Positions 1 to 7,353 of a stretch of DNA of 64,000 nt are shown here, piece after piece. Source of the stretch: JAKCDU01 sp035551615 (GTDB lineage Bacteria > Actinomycetota > Acidimicrobiia > Acidimicrobiales > Palsa-688); assembly GCA_035551615.1 (NCBI GenBank), contig DASZNC010000070.1, positions 1 through 64,000 on the forward strand. The letters run 5' to 3'. The notes under the pieces were generated by a model. That model was not told the origin of the DNA and made no database searches. It worked only from the letters and a program-made list of their open reading frames with translations. The position numbers and the translations under genes were made by a program. Each line of letters opens with the position of its first letter. Position 1 is the stretch's first letter.

Positions 1-468
1 GGGGGTGTCTTCTCGTTCGGTGACGCCAGGTTCTACGGGTCGACGGGTGGGGTGCGGTTGGTGAAGCCGGTGGTGGGGATGGCTGCCACGCCGGACGGTA
101 AGGGCTACTGGCTGGTCGCCTCGGACGGCGGTGTGTTCGCGTTCGGTGACGCCAGGTTCTACGGCTCGACCGGGGGGGTTGCGCTGACCCGGCCGGTGGT
201 CGGGCTCACCGCTCTGCCCGACGGCGCCGGGTACTGGATGGTCGCGTCCGACGGCGGGGTGTTTGCGTTCGGGGCGGCCAGGTTTCGGGGTTCGACCGGT
301 GGTGACCGCCTGGCCGCCCCGGTGATAGGGCTGGTCGCCGCCGGTAACGGGGCCGGTTACTGGATGGCGGCCGCTGACGGCGGGGTGTTCGCGTTCGGGG
401 ACATCCACTTCTATGGCTCGGCCGGCGGTTCCCCCGTACCTGCTCCGGTCGTCGCCATCGCCAACTGA
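1..468 (+). CDS. Repeat protein, 5' end outside window
   Basis: The frame is open from the left edge, so the N-terminus is missing; 155 codons are visible, ending in PAPVVAIAN and a stop. Everything visible is a tandem repeat of about 42 residues (126 bp). Each unit contains GYW-(L/M)-V-AS-DGGVFAFG-(D/A)A, then a F-GS-GG turn and a PVVG-type linker; GYW motifs fall near bases 103, 229 and 355. Such repeats are common in secreted proteins of Acidimicrobiia-like actinobacteria and have no established function; a beta-propeller-like fold is an inference. The downstream gene carries the same repeat at its C-terminus, so the two probably arose by duplication or domain sharing. The missing N-terminal part could hold a catalytic domain that would change this call. 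Confidence 0.8.
   Translation, partial: GGVFSFGDARFYGSTGGVRLVKPVVGMAATPDGKGYWLVASDGGVFAFGDARFYGSTGGVALTRPVVGLTALPDGAGYWMVASDGGVFAFGAARFRGSTGGDRLAAPVIGLVAAGNGAGYWMAAADGGVFAFGDIHFYGSAGGSPVPAPVVAIAN
1..468 (+). repeat. 126-bp tandem coding repeat, array 1
   Basis: About 3.5 copies of a 126-bp unit. The most conserved DNA stretch is ttcggtgacgccaggttcta, seen near 17-36 and 143-162 with only few changes elsewhere. The same unit recurs in the next gene (array 2), giving long stretches of near-identical DNA 1.5-2 kb apart that could recombine. Confidence 0.85.
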
Positions 469-476
469 GCGGTACC

Positions 477-505
477 GCTGCCGGGAGCCCACGGCACCCG
501 GCAGC
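477..505 (+). terminator. Stem-loop after the repeat-protein gene
   Basis: A perfect 9-bp stem, GCTGCCGGG (477-485) with CCCGGCAGC (497-505), encloses an 11-nt loop a few bases after the stop codon; it overlaps a GCGGTACCGC palindrome (469-478). There is no T-run, as usual for actinobacterial terminators. Terminator function is inferred from position. Confidence 0.5.
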
Positions 506-583
506 TCAAGATCGGCGCCTGGGGTGCCGAGAACTGCAGGGGTTAGTCGTTCCCGGGCGGGGAGACTTTCGGGAGATCTGCGC

Positions 584-605
584 GTGCCAGTGAAGTGCCA
601 GTGAA
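584..605 (+). repeat. 11-bp tandem duplication over a start codon
   Basis: GTGCCAGTGAA is present twice back to back (584-594 and 595-605), directly before the ATG at 607. A Shine-Dalgarno-like GGGAGA (571-576) is 7 nt from the GTG of the first copy, but that GTG is out of frame with the long gene and reaches a stop at 602-604 after six codons. The in-frame starts (GTG 595, GTG 601, ATG 607) are all in or after the second copy. See findings. Confidence 0.8.
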
Positions 606-606
606 T

Positions 607-2493
607 ATGTCCGGTTGGAGAAGAGTTGCGGCAGCCACCGCCACCCTGGTCGCGTCCGCCATACCGGTCGTCGCCGGCTCGGTGTCGGCCGCCTGGGCCC
701 TGCCGGCCACCCTCGACCTGTCGGGCCACGGTTACGGCCACGGGCGGGGCATGGGCCAGTACGGGGCTCTCGGCTACGCCAACTCGGGTTGGACCTACCA
801 GTCCATCCTGGCCCACTACTACGGGGGCACCAGCGCGGCGAACACGTCGGTCGCCACCATCCCGGTCTCGCTGTCGGAGATCTACGGCGCGTCCACAGTG
901 AGCGTGTCGGCCCCGGCCGGCAGCACGGTGGTTGTCAACGGCACCAACACCAACAAGGCATCGGCCGTCCTCGCCCGGGGCCAGTCGGCGACCGCCACCG
1001 GGGGAGCCGATCTGATCGTCAGCGGCGGGTGGTCCACGGGGTCGACCCGCCGCTTCGCCGGCACCATCTCCCTGCCCACCGGTTCGCCGCGGGTGCTGGA
1101 CACCCTGGCCGTTCAGCAGTACGTGGAGGGCGTCGTGCCCCGCGAGTCGCCGGCCAGCTGGCCCCGGGCCGCCCTCGAGGCGCAAGCCGTCGCCGCCCGT
1201 TCCTACGCCCTGGCGTACACCGACAACGGCACCCAGCCGATCTGCGACAGCACCTCGTGCCAGGTGTTCGGCGGGGACCCGACGCAGTACCCGAACGGGG
1301 ACGCGGCCAACAGCAATGCGGCCGTGGTCGCCACCGGCAGCGAGGTCCTGCTCTGCGGGAGCGACTCCGCCTGCGGGTCGCCGACCCAGGTCGCCCTGAC
1401 CGAGTTCTCGTCATCGACGGGCGGCTACACGGCCGGGGGCGCGTTCCCGGCCGTCGTCGACGCCGGCGACGCCACCAGCTCCAACAGCTTCCATGACTGG
1501 ACGGCCGACATCCCGGTGTCCGAGGTGCAGTCGTCGTTCCCGAGTGTCGGGACCCTGAAGGCGATCAACATCACTGAACGCAATGGCCTCGGTGACATGG
1601 GCGGCCGCGTCCTGCAGATGACCCTCACGGGCAGCGCCGGCACCGAGACGATCACGGGGACCCAGTTCGCCGGTGCCCTGGGGCTCTACTCGGACTGGTT
1701 CACCATCACCAACCCGACGTCGCCGGCGCCGGGCAGCGAGACCGGTTACTGGGTGGTCTCGGCCAACGGCGCCGTGTACCCCTTCGGCTCGGCCCCCTCA
1801 TACGGTTCGATGGCCGGCTACCGGCTGGCCGCACCGATCATCGGCATGGCCCCCACCGGCAACGGCGCCGGGTACTGGCTGGTCGGCTCGGACGGGGGCA
1901 TCTTCAGCTTCGGCAACGCCAGGTTCTACGGGTCGACCGGCGGCATGAAGCTGGTCGCCCCGGCCATCGGCATGGCGTCCACGCCGACGTCGGCCGGCTA
2001 CTGGATGGTGGCTTCCGACGGGGGCGTCTTCAGCTTCGGTGACGCCAAGTTCTACGGCTCGACCGGCGGTGTCCACCTGAGCCGGCCCATCGTTTCGATC
2101 GCGCCGACCAAGGACGGCAAGGGCTACTGGATGGTGGCTTCCGACGGGGGCGTCTTCGCCTTCGGTGACGCCAAGTTCTACGGCTCGACCGGCGGGGTCC
2201 ACCTGGACGCCCCGATCGTCGGCATGGTCCCGACCAACGACGGCAAGGGGTACTGGTTGGTCGGCGCGGACGGCGGCGTGTTCGCCTTCGGTGATGCCGG
2301 CTTCGTCGGTTCGCTCGGCGGCTCCGGTGTCGACGACGTGGTGTCGGTGACGCCGACCCCGAACAACGCCGGCTACCTCCTGGTGACACGCGGCGGATCG
2401 GTGTACACGTTCGGCAACGCGACCTATCTGGGCGACCCGGCCTCGACGGTCGCCAACTGGACGGGCCAGGCGATCGGCGTCTTCAGCCGCTGA
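607..2493 (+). CDS. SpoIID/LytB-domain protein with C-terminal repeats
   Basis: 628 residues from ATG 607 (632 from GTG 595). A signal peptide is visible (WRRVAAATATLVASAIPVVAG, cleavage near AWA-LPA). Residues about 40-370 form a SpoIID/LytB domain: the start GHGYGHGRGMGQYGALGYA is the family hallmark, followed by VQQYVEGVVPRESP and the ALEAQAVAARSYAL segment. SpoIID proteins are peptidoglycan lytic enzymes in sporulating Firmicutes; in actinobacteria such exported proteins are presumed to act on the cell wall. Residues about 380-628 are six copies of the 42-residue GYW..DGG.F.FG repeat shared with the upstream gene. No strong ribosome site precedes ATG 607, and the 11-bp duplication just upstream makes the true start uncertain. 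The domain call is firm; the substrate is unknown. Confidence 0.85.
   Translation: MSGWRRVAAATATLVASAIPVVAGSVSAAWALPATLDLSGHGYGHGRGMGQYGALGYANSGWTYQSILAHYYGGTSAANTSVATIPVSLSEIYGASTVSVSAPAGSTVVVNGTNTNKASAVLARGQSATATGGADLIVSGGWSTGSTRRFAGTISLPTGSPRVLDTLAVQQYVEGVVPRESPASWPRAALEAQAVAARSYALAYTDNGTQPICDSTSCQVFGGDPTQYPNGDAANSNAAVVATGSEVLLCGSDSACGSPTQVALTEFSSSTGGYTAGGAFPAVVDAGDATSSNSFHDWTADIPVSEVQSSFPSVGTLKAINITERNGLGDMGGRVLQMTLTGSAGTETITGTQFAGALGLYSDWFTITNPTSPAPGSETGYWVVSANGAVYPFGSAPSYGSMAGYRLAAPIIGMAPTGNGAGYWLVGSDGGIFSFGNARFYGSTGGMKLVAPAIGMASTPTSAGYWMVASDGGVFSFGDAKFYGSTGGVHLSRPIVSIAPTKDGKGYWMVASDGGVFAFGDAKFYGSTGGVHLDAPIVGMVPTNDGKGYWLVGADGGVFAFGDAGFVGSLGGSGVDDVVSVTPTPNNAGYLLVTRGGSVYTFGNATYLGDPASTVANWTGQAIGVFSR
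1735..2490 (+). repeat. 126-bp tandem coding repeat, array 2
   Basis: Six units of about 126 bp. GYW codons occur near 1744, 1870, 1996, 2122 and 2248, a spacing of exactly 42 codons in the central units; the last unit is diverged (GYLLVTRGGSVYTFG). Central units share long identical DNA, for example tactggatggtggcttccga at about 2000 and 2126. Confidence 0.85.
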
Positions 2494-2532
2494 TCGGCCG
2501 GCGGTCGCCGCCGACGCGACCGCCTCCGGTAT

Positions 2533-3504
2533 TTACCTCCGCTCGGCCTCGAGGGCGGCCAGATCGGCGTCGGCCATCATGCGGATGAGCTCGTCGAAAC
2601 CGACCTTGGGCTTCCATCCCAGGTGCTCCTTGGCCTTGCCCGGATCGCCGATGAGCAGGTCGACCTCGGCCGGCCGCATGAACTGCTGATCGATCACGAC
2701 GTGGTCCTCCCAGGACAGGCCGACCTGATCGAAGGCGATCTGGCACAGCTCCTTCACCGGGTGGGTCTCGCCGGTGGCGACGACGTAGTCGCCCGGCTCG
2801 TCCTGTTGCAGCATGAGCCACATGGCCTCGACGTAGTCGGCCGCGAACCCCCAGTCCCGCTGGGCGTCGAGGTTGCCCAGGTGGACGTCCTTCTGCAGGC
2901 CCAGCTTGATGGCGGCGGCCGAGAACGTGACTGTGCGGGTGACGAACTCGAGCCCGCGGCGGGGGCTCTCGTGGTTGAACAGGATCCCGGAACTGGCGTG
3001 CATGTCGTAGCTCTCGCGGTAGTTGACGGTGATCCAGTGGCCGTAGACCTTGGCCACGCCGTAGGGACTGCGGGGGTAGAAGGGGGTGACCTCGGTCTGC
3101 GGCACCTCCAGGACCTTGCCGAACATCTCGCTCGAACTGGCCTGGTAGAAGCGGATTGTCGGGTCGACCAGCAGGATGGCGTCCAGCAGCCGGGTCACGC
3201 CCAGCGCCGTCACCTCGCCGGTGAGGGTGGGCTGACCGAACGACGTCTGCACGAAGCTCTGGGCGGCCAGGTTGTACACCTCGTCGGGCTGGTGGTCGCG
3301 CAGCACGCGGATCATCGACGCCTCGTCGAGGAGGTCGGCGGCGACCAGAGTCAGCTTGTCGGTGAGGTGCTGGATGCGATCGAAGGTCACCGTGCTGCTG
3401 CGCCGGTGCAAGCCGATCACCTCATAGCCCTTGGACAACAACAGCTCGGCTAGGTACGAGCCGTCCTGACCGGTGATTCCGGTGATCAGCGCCTTCTTGG
3501 TCAT
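2533..3504 (-). CDS. gmd: GDP-mannose 4,6-dehydratase
   Basis: 323 residues, the usual length. It converts GDP-mannose to GDP-4-keto-6-deoxymannose, the entry to GDP-fucose, GDP-rhamnose and related 6-deoxyhexoses. The N-terminus has the Rossmann motif GITGQDGSYLAE with the GMD-specific LHRRSS stretch. The SDR catalytic elements are SSSEMFG (about residues 125-131) and the YxxxK in SPYGVAKVYGHW; FNHESPRRG is also typical. It is the last gene of a minus-strand run with an epimerase and a small membrane protein, so it probably supplies a deoxysugar for the surface glycans encoded later in the window. The AUG is used; no good ribosome site is seen, but CAGAAT six bases before ATG would fit a leaderless promoter. 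Confidence 0.95.
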   Translation of the reverse strand: MTKKALITGITGQDGSYLAELLLSKGYEVIGLHRRSSTVTFDRIQHLTDKLTLVAADLLDEASMIRVLRDHQPDEVYNLAAQSFVQTSFGQPTLTGEVTALGVTRLLDAILLVDPTIRFYQASSSEMFGKVLEVPQTEVTPFYPRSPYGVAKVYGHWITVNYRESYDMHASSGILFNHESPRRGLEFVTRTVTFSAAAIKLGLQKDVHLGNLDAQRDWGFAADYVEAMWLMLQQDEPGDYVVATGETHPVKELCQIAFDQVGLSWEDHVVIDQQFMRPAEVDLLIGDPGKAKEHLGWKPKVGFDELIRMMADADLAALEAERR

Positions 3505-3609
3505 CGTGACATTCTGCTACATACCCCGGCTCCCCACCGAGCGTCGGCAGTTGCGGCCGGGTCCGGAGCATCCCCCGGGCTGCCGCCTACCGAGGGTCCG
3601 CCAGTGCGG

Positions 3610-4161
3610 TCAACGGCGCAGGCCGGCATACGGGGCGCGGCCGGCCGGCAGATCGGCCCGGCGCGGGTTGTTCTGGTCACGCACCGAGAGGATCGGATCG
3701 GTCACGCCCCAGTCGGCGTTGATCTCCGGGTCGTCCCATGCCACGCCCAGTTCGTCCTCCGGGTTGTAGTAGCTGTCGACCAGGTAGGTGATGGTCAGAT
3801 CGGTGAGCGAGGCGAACCCGTGGGCCACGCCCGGCGGGATGAACACGCCGCGACAGTTCTGCTCGCTGATCTCGAGCTGTTGGGTGGCCGCTTCGGTGGG
3901 CGAACCCTGGCGCAGGTCGTGCAGAACGACGCGGGCGGTACCGCGCGGGCACAGCCAGTAATCGGCCTGGTGCAGGTGGTAGTGGAGCCCGACCACGGCG
4001 CCGGCCGCCTTGTCGGAGCGGTTGCCCTGCACCATCTCCCGGCCCAGCGGGAACCAGGATCGCCGGTAGGTCTCGTAGAACTTGCCCCGGTCGTCGCCGT
4101 GGCCTTCCGGATCGACCGTCCAGACGTCAGCGATCACGTCCGACTGGGCAATATTGGGCAT
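3610..4161 (-). CDS. dTDP-4-dehydrorhamnose 3,5-epimerase-like cupin
   Basis: 183 residues, the standard RmlC size. Hallmarks are the DDRGKFYETYRRSWF segment near the N-terminus, VVGLHYHLHQADYWLCPRG with the cupin histidines, and GVFIPPGVAHGFASL. The final YNPEDELGVAWDDPEI is the common C-terminal signature of this family. These enzymes epimerise C3/C5 of nucleotide-linked 4-keto-6-deoxy sugars, usually in dTDP-L-rhamnose synthesis. The other rml genes are not here, and the downstream neighbour is gmd, so the substrate could be a GDP- or dTDP-linked 4-keto sugar. The family is certain; the substrate is not. Confidence 0.88.
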   Translation of the reverse strand: MPNIAQSDVIADVWTVDPEGHGDDRGKFYETYRRSWFPLGREMVQGNRSDKAAGAVVGLHYHLHQADYWLCPRGTARVVLHDLRQGSPTEAATQQLEISEQNCRGVFIPPGVAHGFASLTDLTITYLVDSYYNPEDELGVAWDDPEINADWGVTDPILSVRDQNNPRRADLPAGRAPYAGLRR

Positions 4162-4191
4162 CCGGCCACGCTAATCGAGGTGGCCGCGGGG

Positions 4192-4347
4192 CTACCCCTC
4201 GAGCCGGAGGAGACCCACGTCCACGCCGTTGGGGGGCGCATCGACGGGGCCCAACTGGTGCGACTCGATGAAGGCCGAGAACCAGAGGAGAGCGGCCATG
4301 CCGGCCAGAATCCCGAGTACTGCGAGGAGTGTCATCAGCAGGGCCAC
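4192..4347 (-). CDS. Small single-pass membrane protein (51 aa)
   Basis: A 51-codon gene from GTG 4347 (47 codons from ATG 4335). Residues about 2-26 are one hydrophobic helix (VALLMTLLAVLGILAGMAAL, then LWFSAFI), followed by a short polar tail (ESHQLGPVDAPPNGVDVG). AGGTGG (4361-4366) lies 13 bases before GTG 4347. It ends 30 bp before the epimerase start and is read in the same direction, so it would head the epimerase-gmd operon. I do not recognise the family. Codon use and the clean TM-plus-tail layout argue for a real protein, but its shortness keeps the confidence moderate. Confidence 0.5.
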   Translation of the reverse strand: MALLMTLLAVLGILAGMAALLWFSAFIESHQLGPVDAPPNGVDVGLLRLEG

Positions 4348-4392
4348 GGCTGCTTACTACCCACCTAAAGGCCCGTTGCTAACGTCCCGGAA

Positions 4393-5988
4393 ATGACGCT
4401 GAGCGCAACCGACGTCGAATCCCTGCAGAGCCACGGTCAGGACATCCCCTGGCTGCTCGGTCACTGGGCCGAGAAGCGCCCCGATCACCCGGCTCTGATC
4501 TGGGATCCGCCGAGTGGGAACGGCGCCCGCCAGTGGACCTATGCCGAGTTGAAGCGCGACGTGTGGCGGTTGGCCGCCGGCCTGTCCCAGAGGGGCATCG
4601 CCAAGGGCGAGCGGGTCCTTGTGCACGCCGACAACAGCCCCGAGTTCGTCCTGGCCTGGCTGGCCTGCTCGGTGGCCGGTGCCGTCGGTGTGACCACGAA
4701 CACCCGGTCGGTGGCTGAAGAGGTGCGGTTCTTCATCGACAAGGCGGAGTGCGTCGCGGCCATCACCCAGCCGCAGTACGCCGAGCTCGTGGCCGAGGCC
4801 GGACCCGGCCTCAAGTGGATCGCGGTGACCGCCGACGACGGTGGCGAGGCACCCTCCGCCGACCCGTTGGCGGCGGGCGGCGAGCCGTTCGAGGGGCTGT
4901 TCGCCGACGACCAGTTCGCCGGCCGGCCGCCCGAGCCGATGCTCCCGTTCGGGATCATGTTCACCTCGGGGACGACCAACCGCCCGAAGGCGGTGGTGCA
5001 CACCCATGCCAACGCCATCTGGGCCTCCCGGCTCGGGCCCCGCAACATCGACCTCGGGGCCGACGACCGCTACCTCATCTACCTCCCGTTCTTCCATGTG
5101 AACGCCCAGAGCTGGTCGTTCTTCTCGGTCCTCGGCGTGGGCGCCACCACTGTGCTCATGCCGAAGTGGTCGACCAGCCGTTTCTGGGACGTGGTCGAAC
5201 GGCACGAGGTGACCCACATCTCGTTGATGCCGTTCTGTATACCGGCGCTGATGGGCCCCGATCGCCGCCAGACCAAGCTCCGCGTCGGTGTCTTCGGCGC
5301 CCTCATGCCGGACTGGGACAAGCAGTTCGGGCTGGCCGTGTACGCCGCCTACGGAATGACCGAGACGGTGACCCACGCCATCAACGGGAAACCGTCCGAA
5401 CCCCTGCTGGCCGGTTCCATGGGGCGGGTCGCCAACGGCTATGAGATTGCAGTGGTGGACAAAGAGACGGGCGCGCTCTGCGGAGAGGGTGAGGTAGGGG
5501 AACTCTGGTTGCGGGGCACCCGGGGCATCCAGCTGTTCCTCGAGTACTTCGACAATCCGGAGGCCAACGAGGCGGCGTTCGAAGACGGGTGGTTCAAGAC
5601 CGGGGACATGGTCATGCAAGGCCCCGGGGGCAACGTCTTCTACCGGGAGCGGGACAAGGACCTGCTGAAGGTGGGCGGGGAGAACGTGTCGGCCAAGCAG
5701 GTGGAGGAGATCGTCGCCCGGGTGCCCGGGGTCGCTTCGGTCGCCGTGGTCGGCAAGGAGCACGAGTGGCTGAACCAGGTCGTGGTCGCGTTCGTGATCA
5801 AGGCGGCCGGTGCCCCCGACGACGCCACCCTCGAGCAGCAGGTGATCGAGCTGTGCACGGCCAGCCTGGCCGACTTCAAGGTGCCGCGGGCCGTTTACTT
5901 CGTGGACCAGTTCCCGACCGGCACGCTCGACAAGATCCTGAAGAACCGGCTGCGGGAGATGGCCGACGAGCAGCCGGCGGTCAAGTAG
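4393..5988 (+). CDS. AMP-binding acyl-CoA synthetase
   Basis: 531 residues, normal for the ANL superfamily. It activates a carboxylic acid to the acyl-adenylate and then the CoA thioester. The phosphate-binding motif MFTSGTTNRPKAVVHTH lies near residue 193, AYGMTET near 317, GWFKTGDM near 398 and the hinge/catalytic region ERDKDLLKVGGENVSAKQVEE near 418; the C-terminal lysine motif is PTGTLDKILKNRL. The substrate cannot be read from sequence; crotonobetaine/carnitine-CoA ligase-like members are closest in style. TAACGT (4380-4385) seven bases before ATG suggests a leaderless transcript; no ribosome site is visible. It overlaps the convergent VOC gene by 8 bp. Confidence 0.9.
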   Translation: MTLSATDVESLQSHGQDIPWLLGHWAEKRPDHPALIWDPPSGNGARQWTYAELKRDVWRLAAGLSQRGIAKGERVLVHADNSPEFVLAWLACSVAGAVGVTTNTRSVAEEVRFFIDKAECVAAITQPQYAELVAEAGPGLKWIAVTADDGGEAPSADPLAAGGEPFEGLFADDQFAGRPPEPMLPFGIMFTSGTTNRPKAVVHTHANAIWASRLGPRNIDLGADDRYLIYLPFFHVNAQSWSFFSVLGVGATTVLMPKWSTSRFWDVVERHEVTHISLMPFCIPALMGPDRRQTKLRVGVFGALMPDWDKQFGLAVYAAYGMTETVTHAINGKPSEPLLAGSMGRVANGYEIAVVDKETGALCGEGEVGELWLRGTRGIQLFLEYFDNPEANEAAFEDGWFKTGDMVMQGPGGNVFYRERDKDLLKVGGENVSAKQVEEIVARVPGVASVAVVGKEHEWLNQVVVAFVIKAAGAPDDATLEQQVIELCTASLADFKVPRAVYFVDQFPTGTLDKILKNRLREMADEQPAVK

Positions 5989-6343
5989 CGGGCTGCTGCA
6001 ACTCGACGGTGTTGCCGGCCGGGTCGTTCAGGAAGCTCTGCCGGCCGGTTCCCACCTTGACCGGGTCGCTCACCTTCAACCCGTGGGCCCGTAACTCGGC
6101 GACTACGCCGTCCAGGTCGGCCACGGCCAGGGCGAAGTGCTGGCCCCGGTTGTCCGGCGGGGTCGCCTCGATCAGGTGCACCTGCTGGCCGCCGGCGTCC
6201 AGCCAGGCGCCACCGAAGCCGAAGTCGGGTCGGTCGGCCCGCTCGGACAGGCCGAGGGCGTCGATGTAGAAGTGTTTGGCGGCGGTGACGTCGTCGACAT
6301 TGATCGATACGTGGTGGACGGCGAGCGGTTTCACGGTGGCCAT
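5981..6343 (-). CDS. VOC (glyoxalase/bleomycin-resistance fold) protein
   Basis: 120 residues from ATG 6343. Two beta-alpha-beta-beta-beta repeats of the vicinal oxygen chelate fold are visible. The first begins VHHVSINVDDVTAAKHFYIDALG, with a possible metal His in VHH; QQVHLIEA ends it. The second has HFALAVADLDGVVAELRAHG and ends FLNDPAGNTVELQQ, with the C-terminal Glu metal ligand. Members are lyases, isomerases or dioxygenases, and the reaction cannot be assigned. It diverges from the LLM oxidoreductase, with 36 bp between start codons. Confidence 0.85.
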   Translation of the reverse strand: MATVKPLAVHHVSINVDDVTAAKHFYIDALGLSERADRPDFGFGGAWLDAGGQQVHLIEATPPDNRGQHFALAVADLDGVVAELRAHGLKVSDPVKVGTGRQSFLNDPAGNTVELQQPAT

Positions 6344-6379
6344 TCTGCACCCGGCTCGGAGGGCGGGCATGATGGCCGG

Positions 6380-7285
6380 GTGCGGATAGGCATCTCGATC
6401 GGCAGCACCTACACCGACCCCGACCATCGTTACGGGCCCGGCGTGATGGTGGAGCAGGCGCAGGCGGCCCATCGGGCCGGGCTGGACTCGTTGACGGTGG
6501 GCGATCACCACTCGACCGGACCGGCGGCCTACGCCCAGAACGTGCCCGTCATCGGCCGGATACTGGCCGACTGGACCGACCGTCAGTCGGGCTGTCTGTT
6601 CCTGGTGCCCCTGTGGCATCCGGTCCTCATGGCCGAGCAGATCGGCACCCTGGCGGCCATGGCCTCGGGGCCGTTCATCGTCCAGGCCGCCCTCGGGGCC
6701 GGCTCGGCCCAGTTCCGGGCCATGGGCCGGGAGACCCGCGACCGGGTCACCCGTTTCGAAGAGGGGCTCCGGGTCGTCCGCGCACTGTTCGCCGGCGAGA
6801 CCGTCAGCAGCGACCTGTTCGGAGTGCACGAGGCCCGTGTCGCGCCCCTGCCGCCCGAAGGTGTGGAGTGGTGGATGGGGGCCGACGCCGCGATCGCGGT
6901 GCACCGGGCCGCCCGGCTCGGTGACTGCTGGTACGGAAACGCTGACCTGACCCCGGATCGGGCCCGGCAGAAGTTGGCCGAGTACCGCGAGGCCTGTGGC
7001 CGCTATGGCCGCGAGCCGGTCCGGCTGCCGATCCGCAAGGACGTGTTCATCGCCGAGGACCGGGTGGCGGCCGAGCGCCACGGCGACGAGCTGATGGCCG
7101 CCGGCTACCGGGGATTCGTCCGGGAGGCGGTGGCGTACGGGGATCCGGCATCGGTGGCCGAGCAGCTGTCCGTCTATTCCGAGATCGGCTTCACCGACGT
7201 GATCGTCCGGGTCATGACGGCTTCGCCGGCGGACACGGTGCGGTCGGTGGAGTTGGCCGGCGAGGTCCAGCGCCTACTGGCCTGA
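6380..7285 (+). CDS. LLM-class F420/flavin-dependent oxidoreductase
   Basis: 301 residues from GTG 6380. The protein is a luciferase-like TIM barrel: it starts MRIGISIGSTYTDPD, continues GLDSLTVGDHHSTGPAAYAQ, and has LWHPVLMAEQIGTLAAMASG and a long RFEEGLRVVRALFAGE helix. Actinobacterial members usually bind coenzyme F420 or FMN. CATGAT (6368-6373) lies six bases before the GTG, compatible with a leaderless mRNA; there is no Shine-Dalgarno sequence. The substrate is unknown. Confidence 0.85.
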   Translation: MRIGISIGSTYTDPDHRYGPGVMVEQAQAAHRAGLDSLTVGDHHSTGPAAYAQNVPVIGRILADWTDRQSGCLFLVPLWHPVLMAEQIGTLAAMASGPFIVQAALGAGSAQFRAMGRETRDRVTRFEEGLRVVRALFAGETVSSDLFGVHEARVAPLPPEGVEWWMGADAAIAVHRAARLGDCWYGNADLTPDRARQKLAEYREACGRYGREPVRLPIRKDVFIAEDRVAAERHGDELMAAGYRGFVREAVAYGDPASVAEQLSVYSEIGFTDVIVRVMTASPADTVRSVELAGEVQRLLA

Positions 7286-7333
7286 GCCGGGCGGATCCGG
7301 TCAGCCCGGCGCCCGGTCGGAGTTCCCTCCGAC
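7286..7333. terminator. Two hairpins between convergent genes
   Basis: GCCGGGC (7286-7292) pairs with GCCCGGC (7304-7310), and GTCGGAG (7316-7322) pairs perfectly with CTCCGAC (7327-7333) around a TTCC loop. They lie between the 3' ends of the LLM gene (+) and the methyltransferase gene (-), so they can serve both strands. There is no T-tract. Confidence 0.5.
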
Positions 7334-7353
7334 GGCCTGGTCGGCCCCGCCGG

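Noticed and set aside
1..2490. CRISPR array or satellite DNA at the left edge
   Set aside because: The 126-bp units are in frame and encode the GYW repeat without spacers.
4357..5763. 468-codon open frame on the minus strand
   Set aside because: It is antisense to a clear acyl-CoA synthetase with all family motifs; its product is His/Gly/Pro-rich without recognisable domains. Same reasoning for other long antisense frames, such as 18931-20475 (-), 42163-43896 (-) and 61142-62917 (-).
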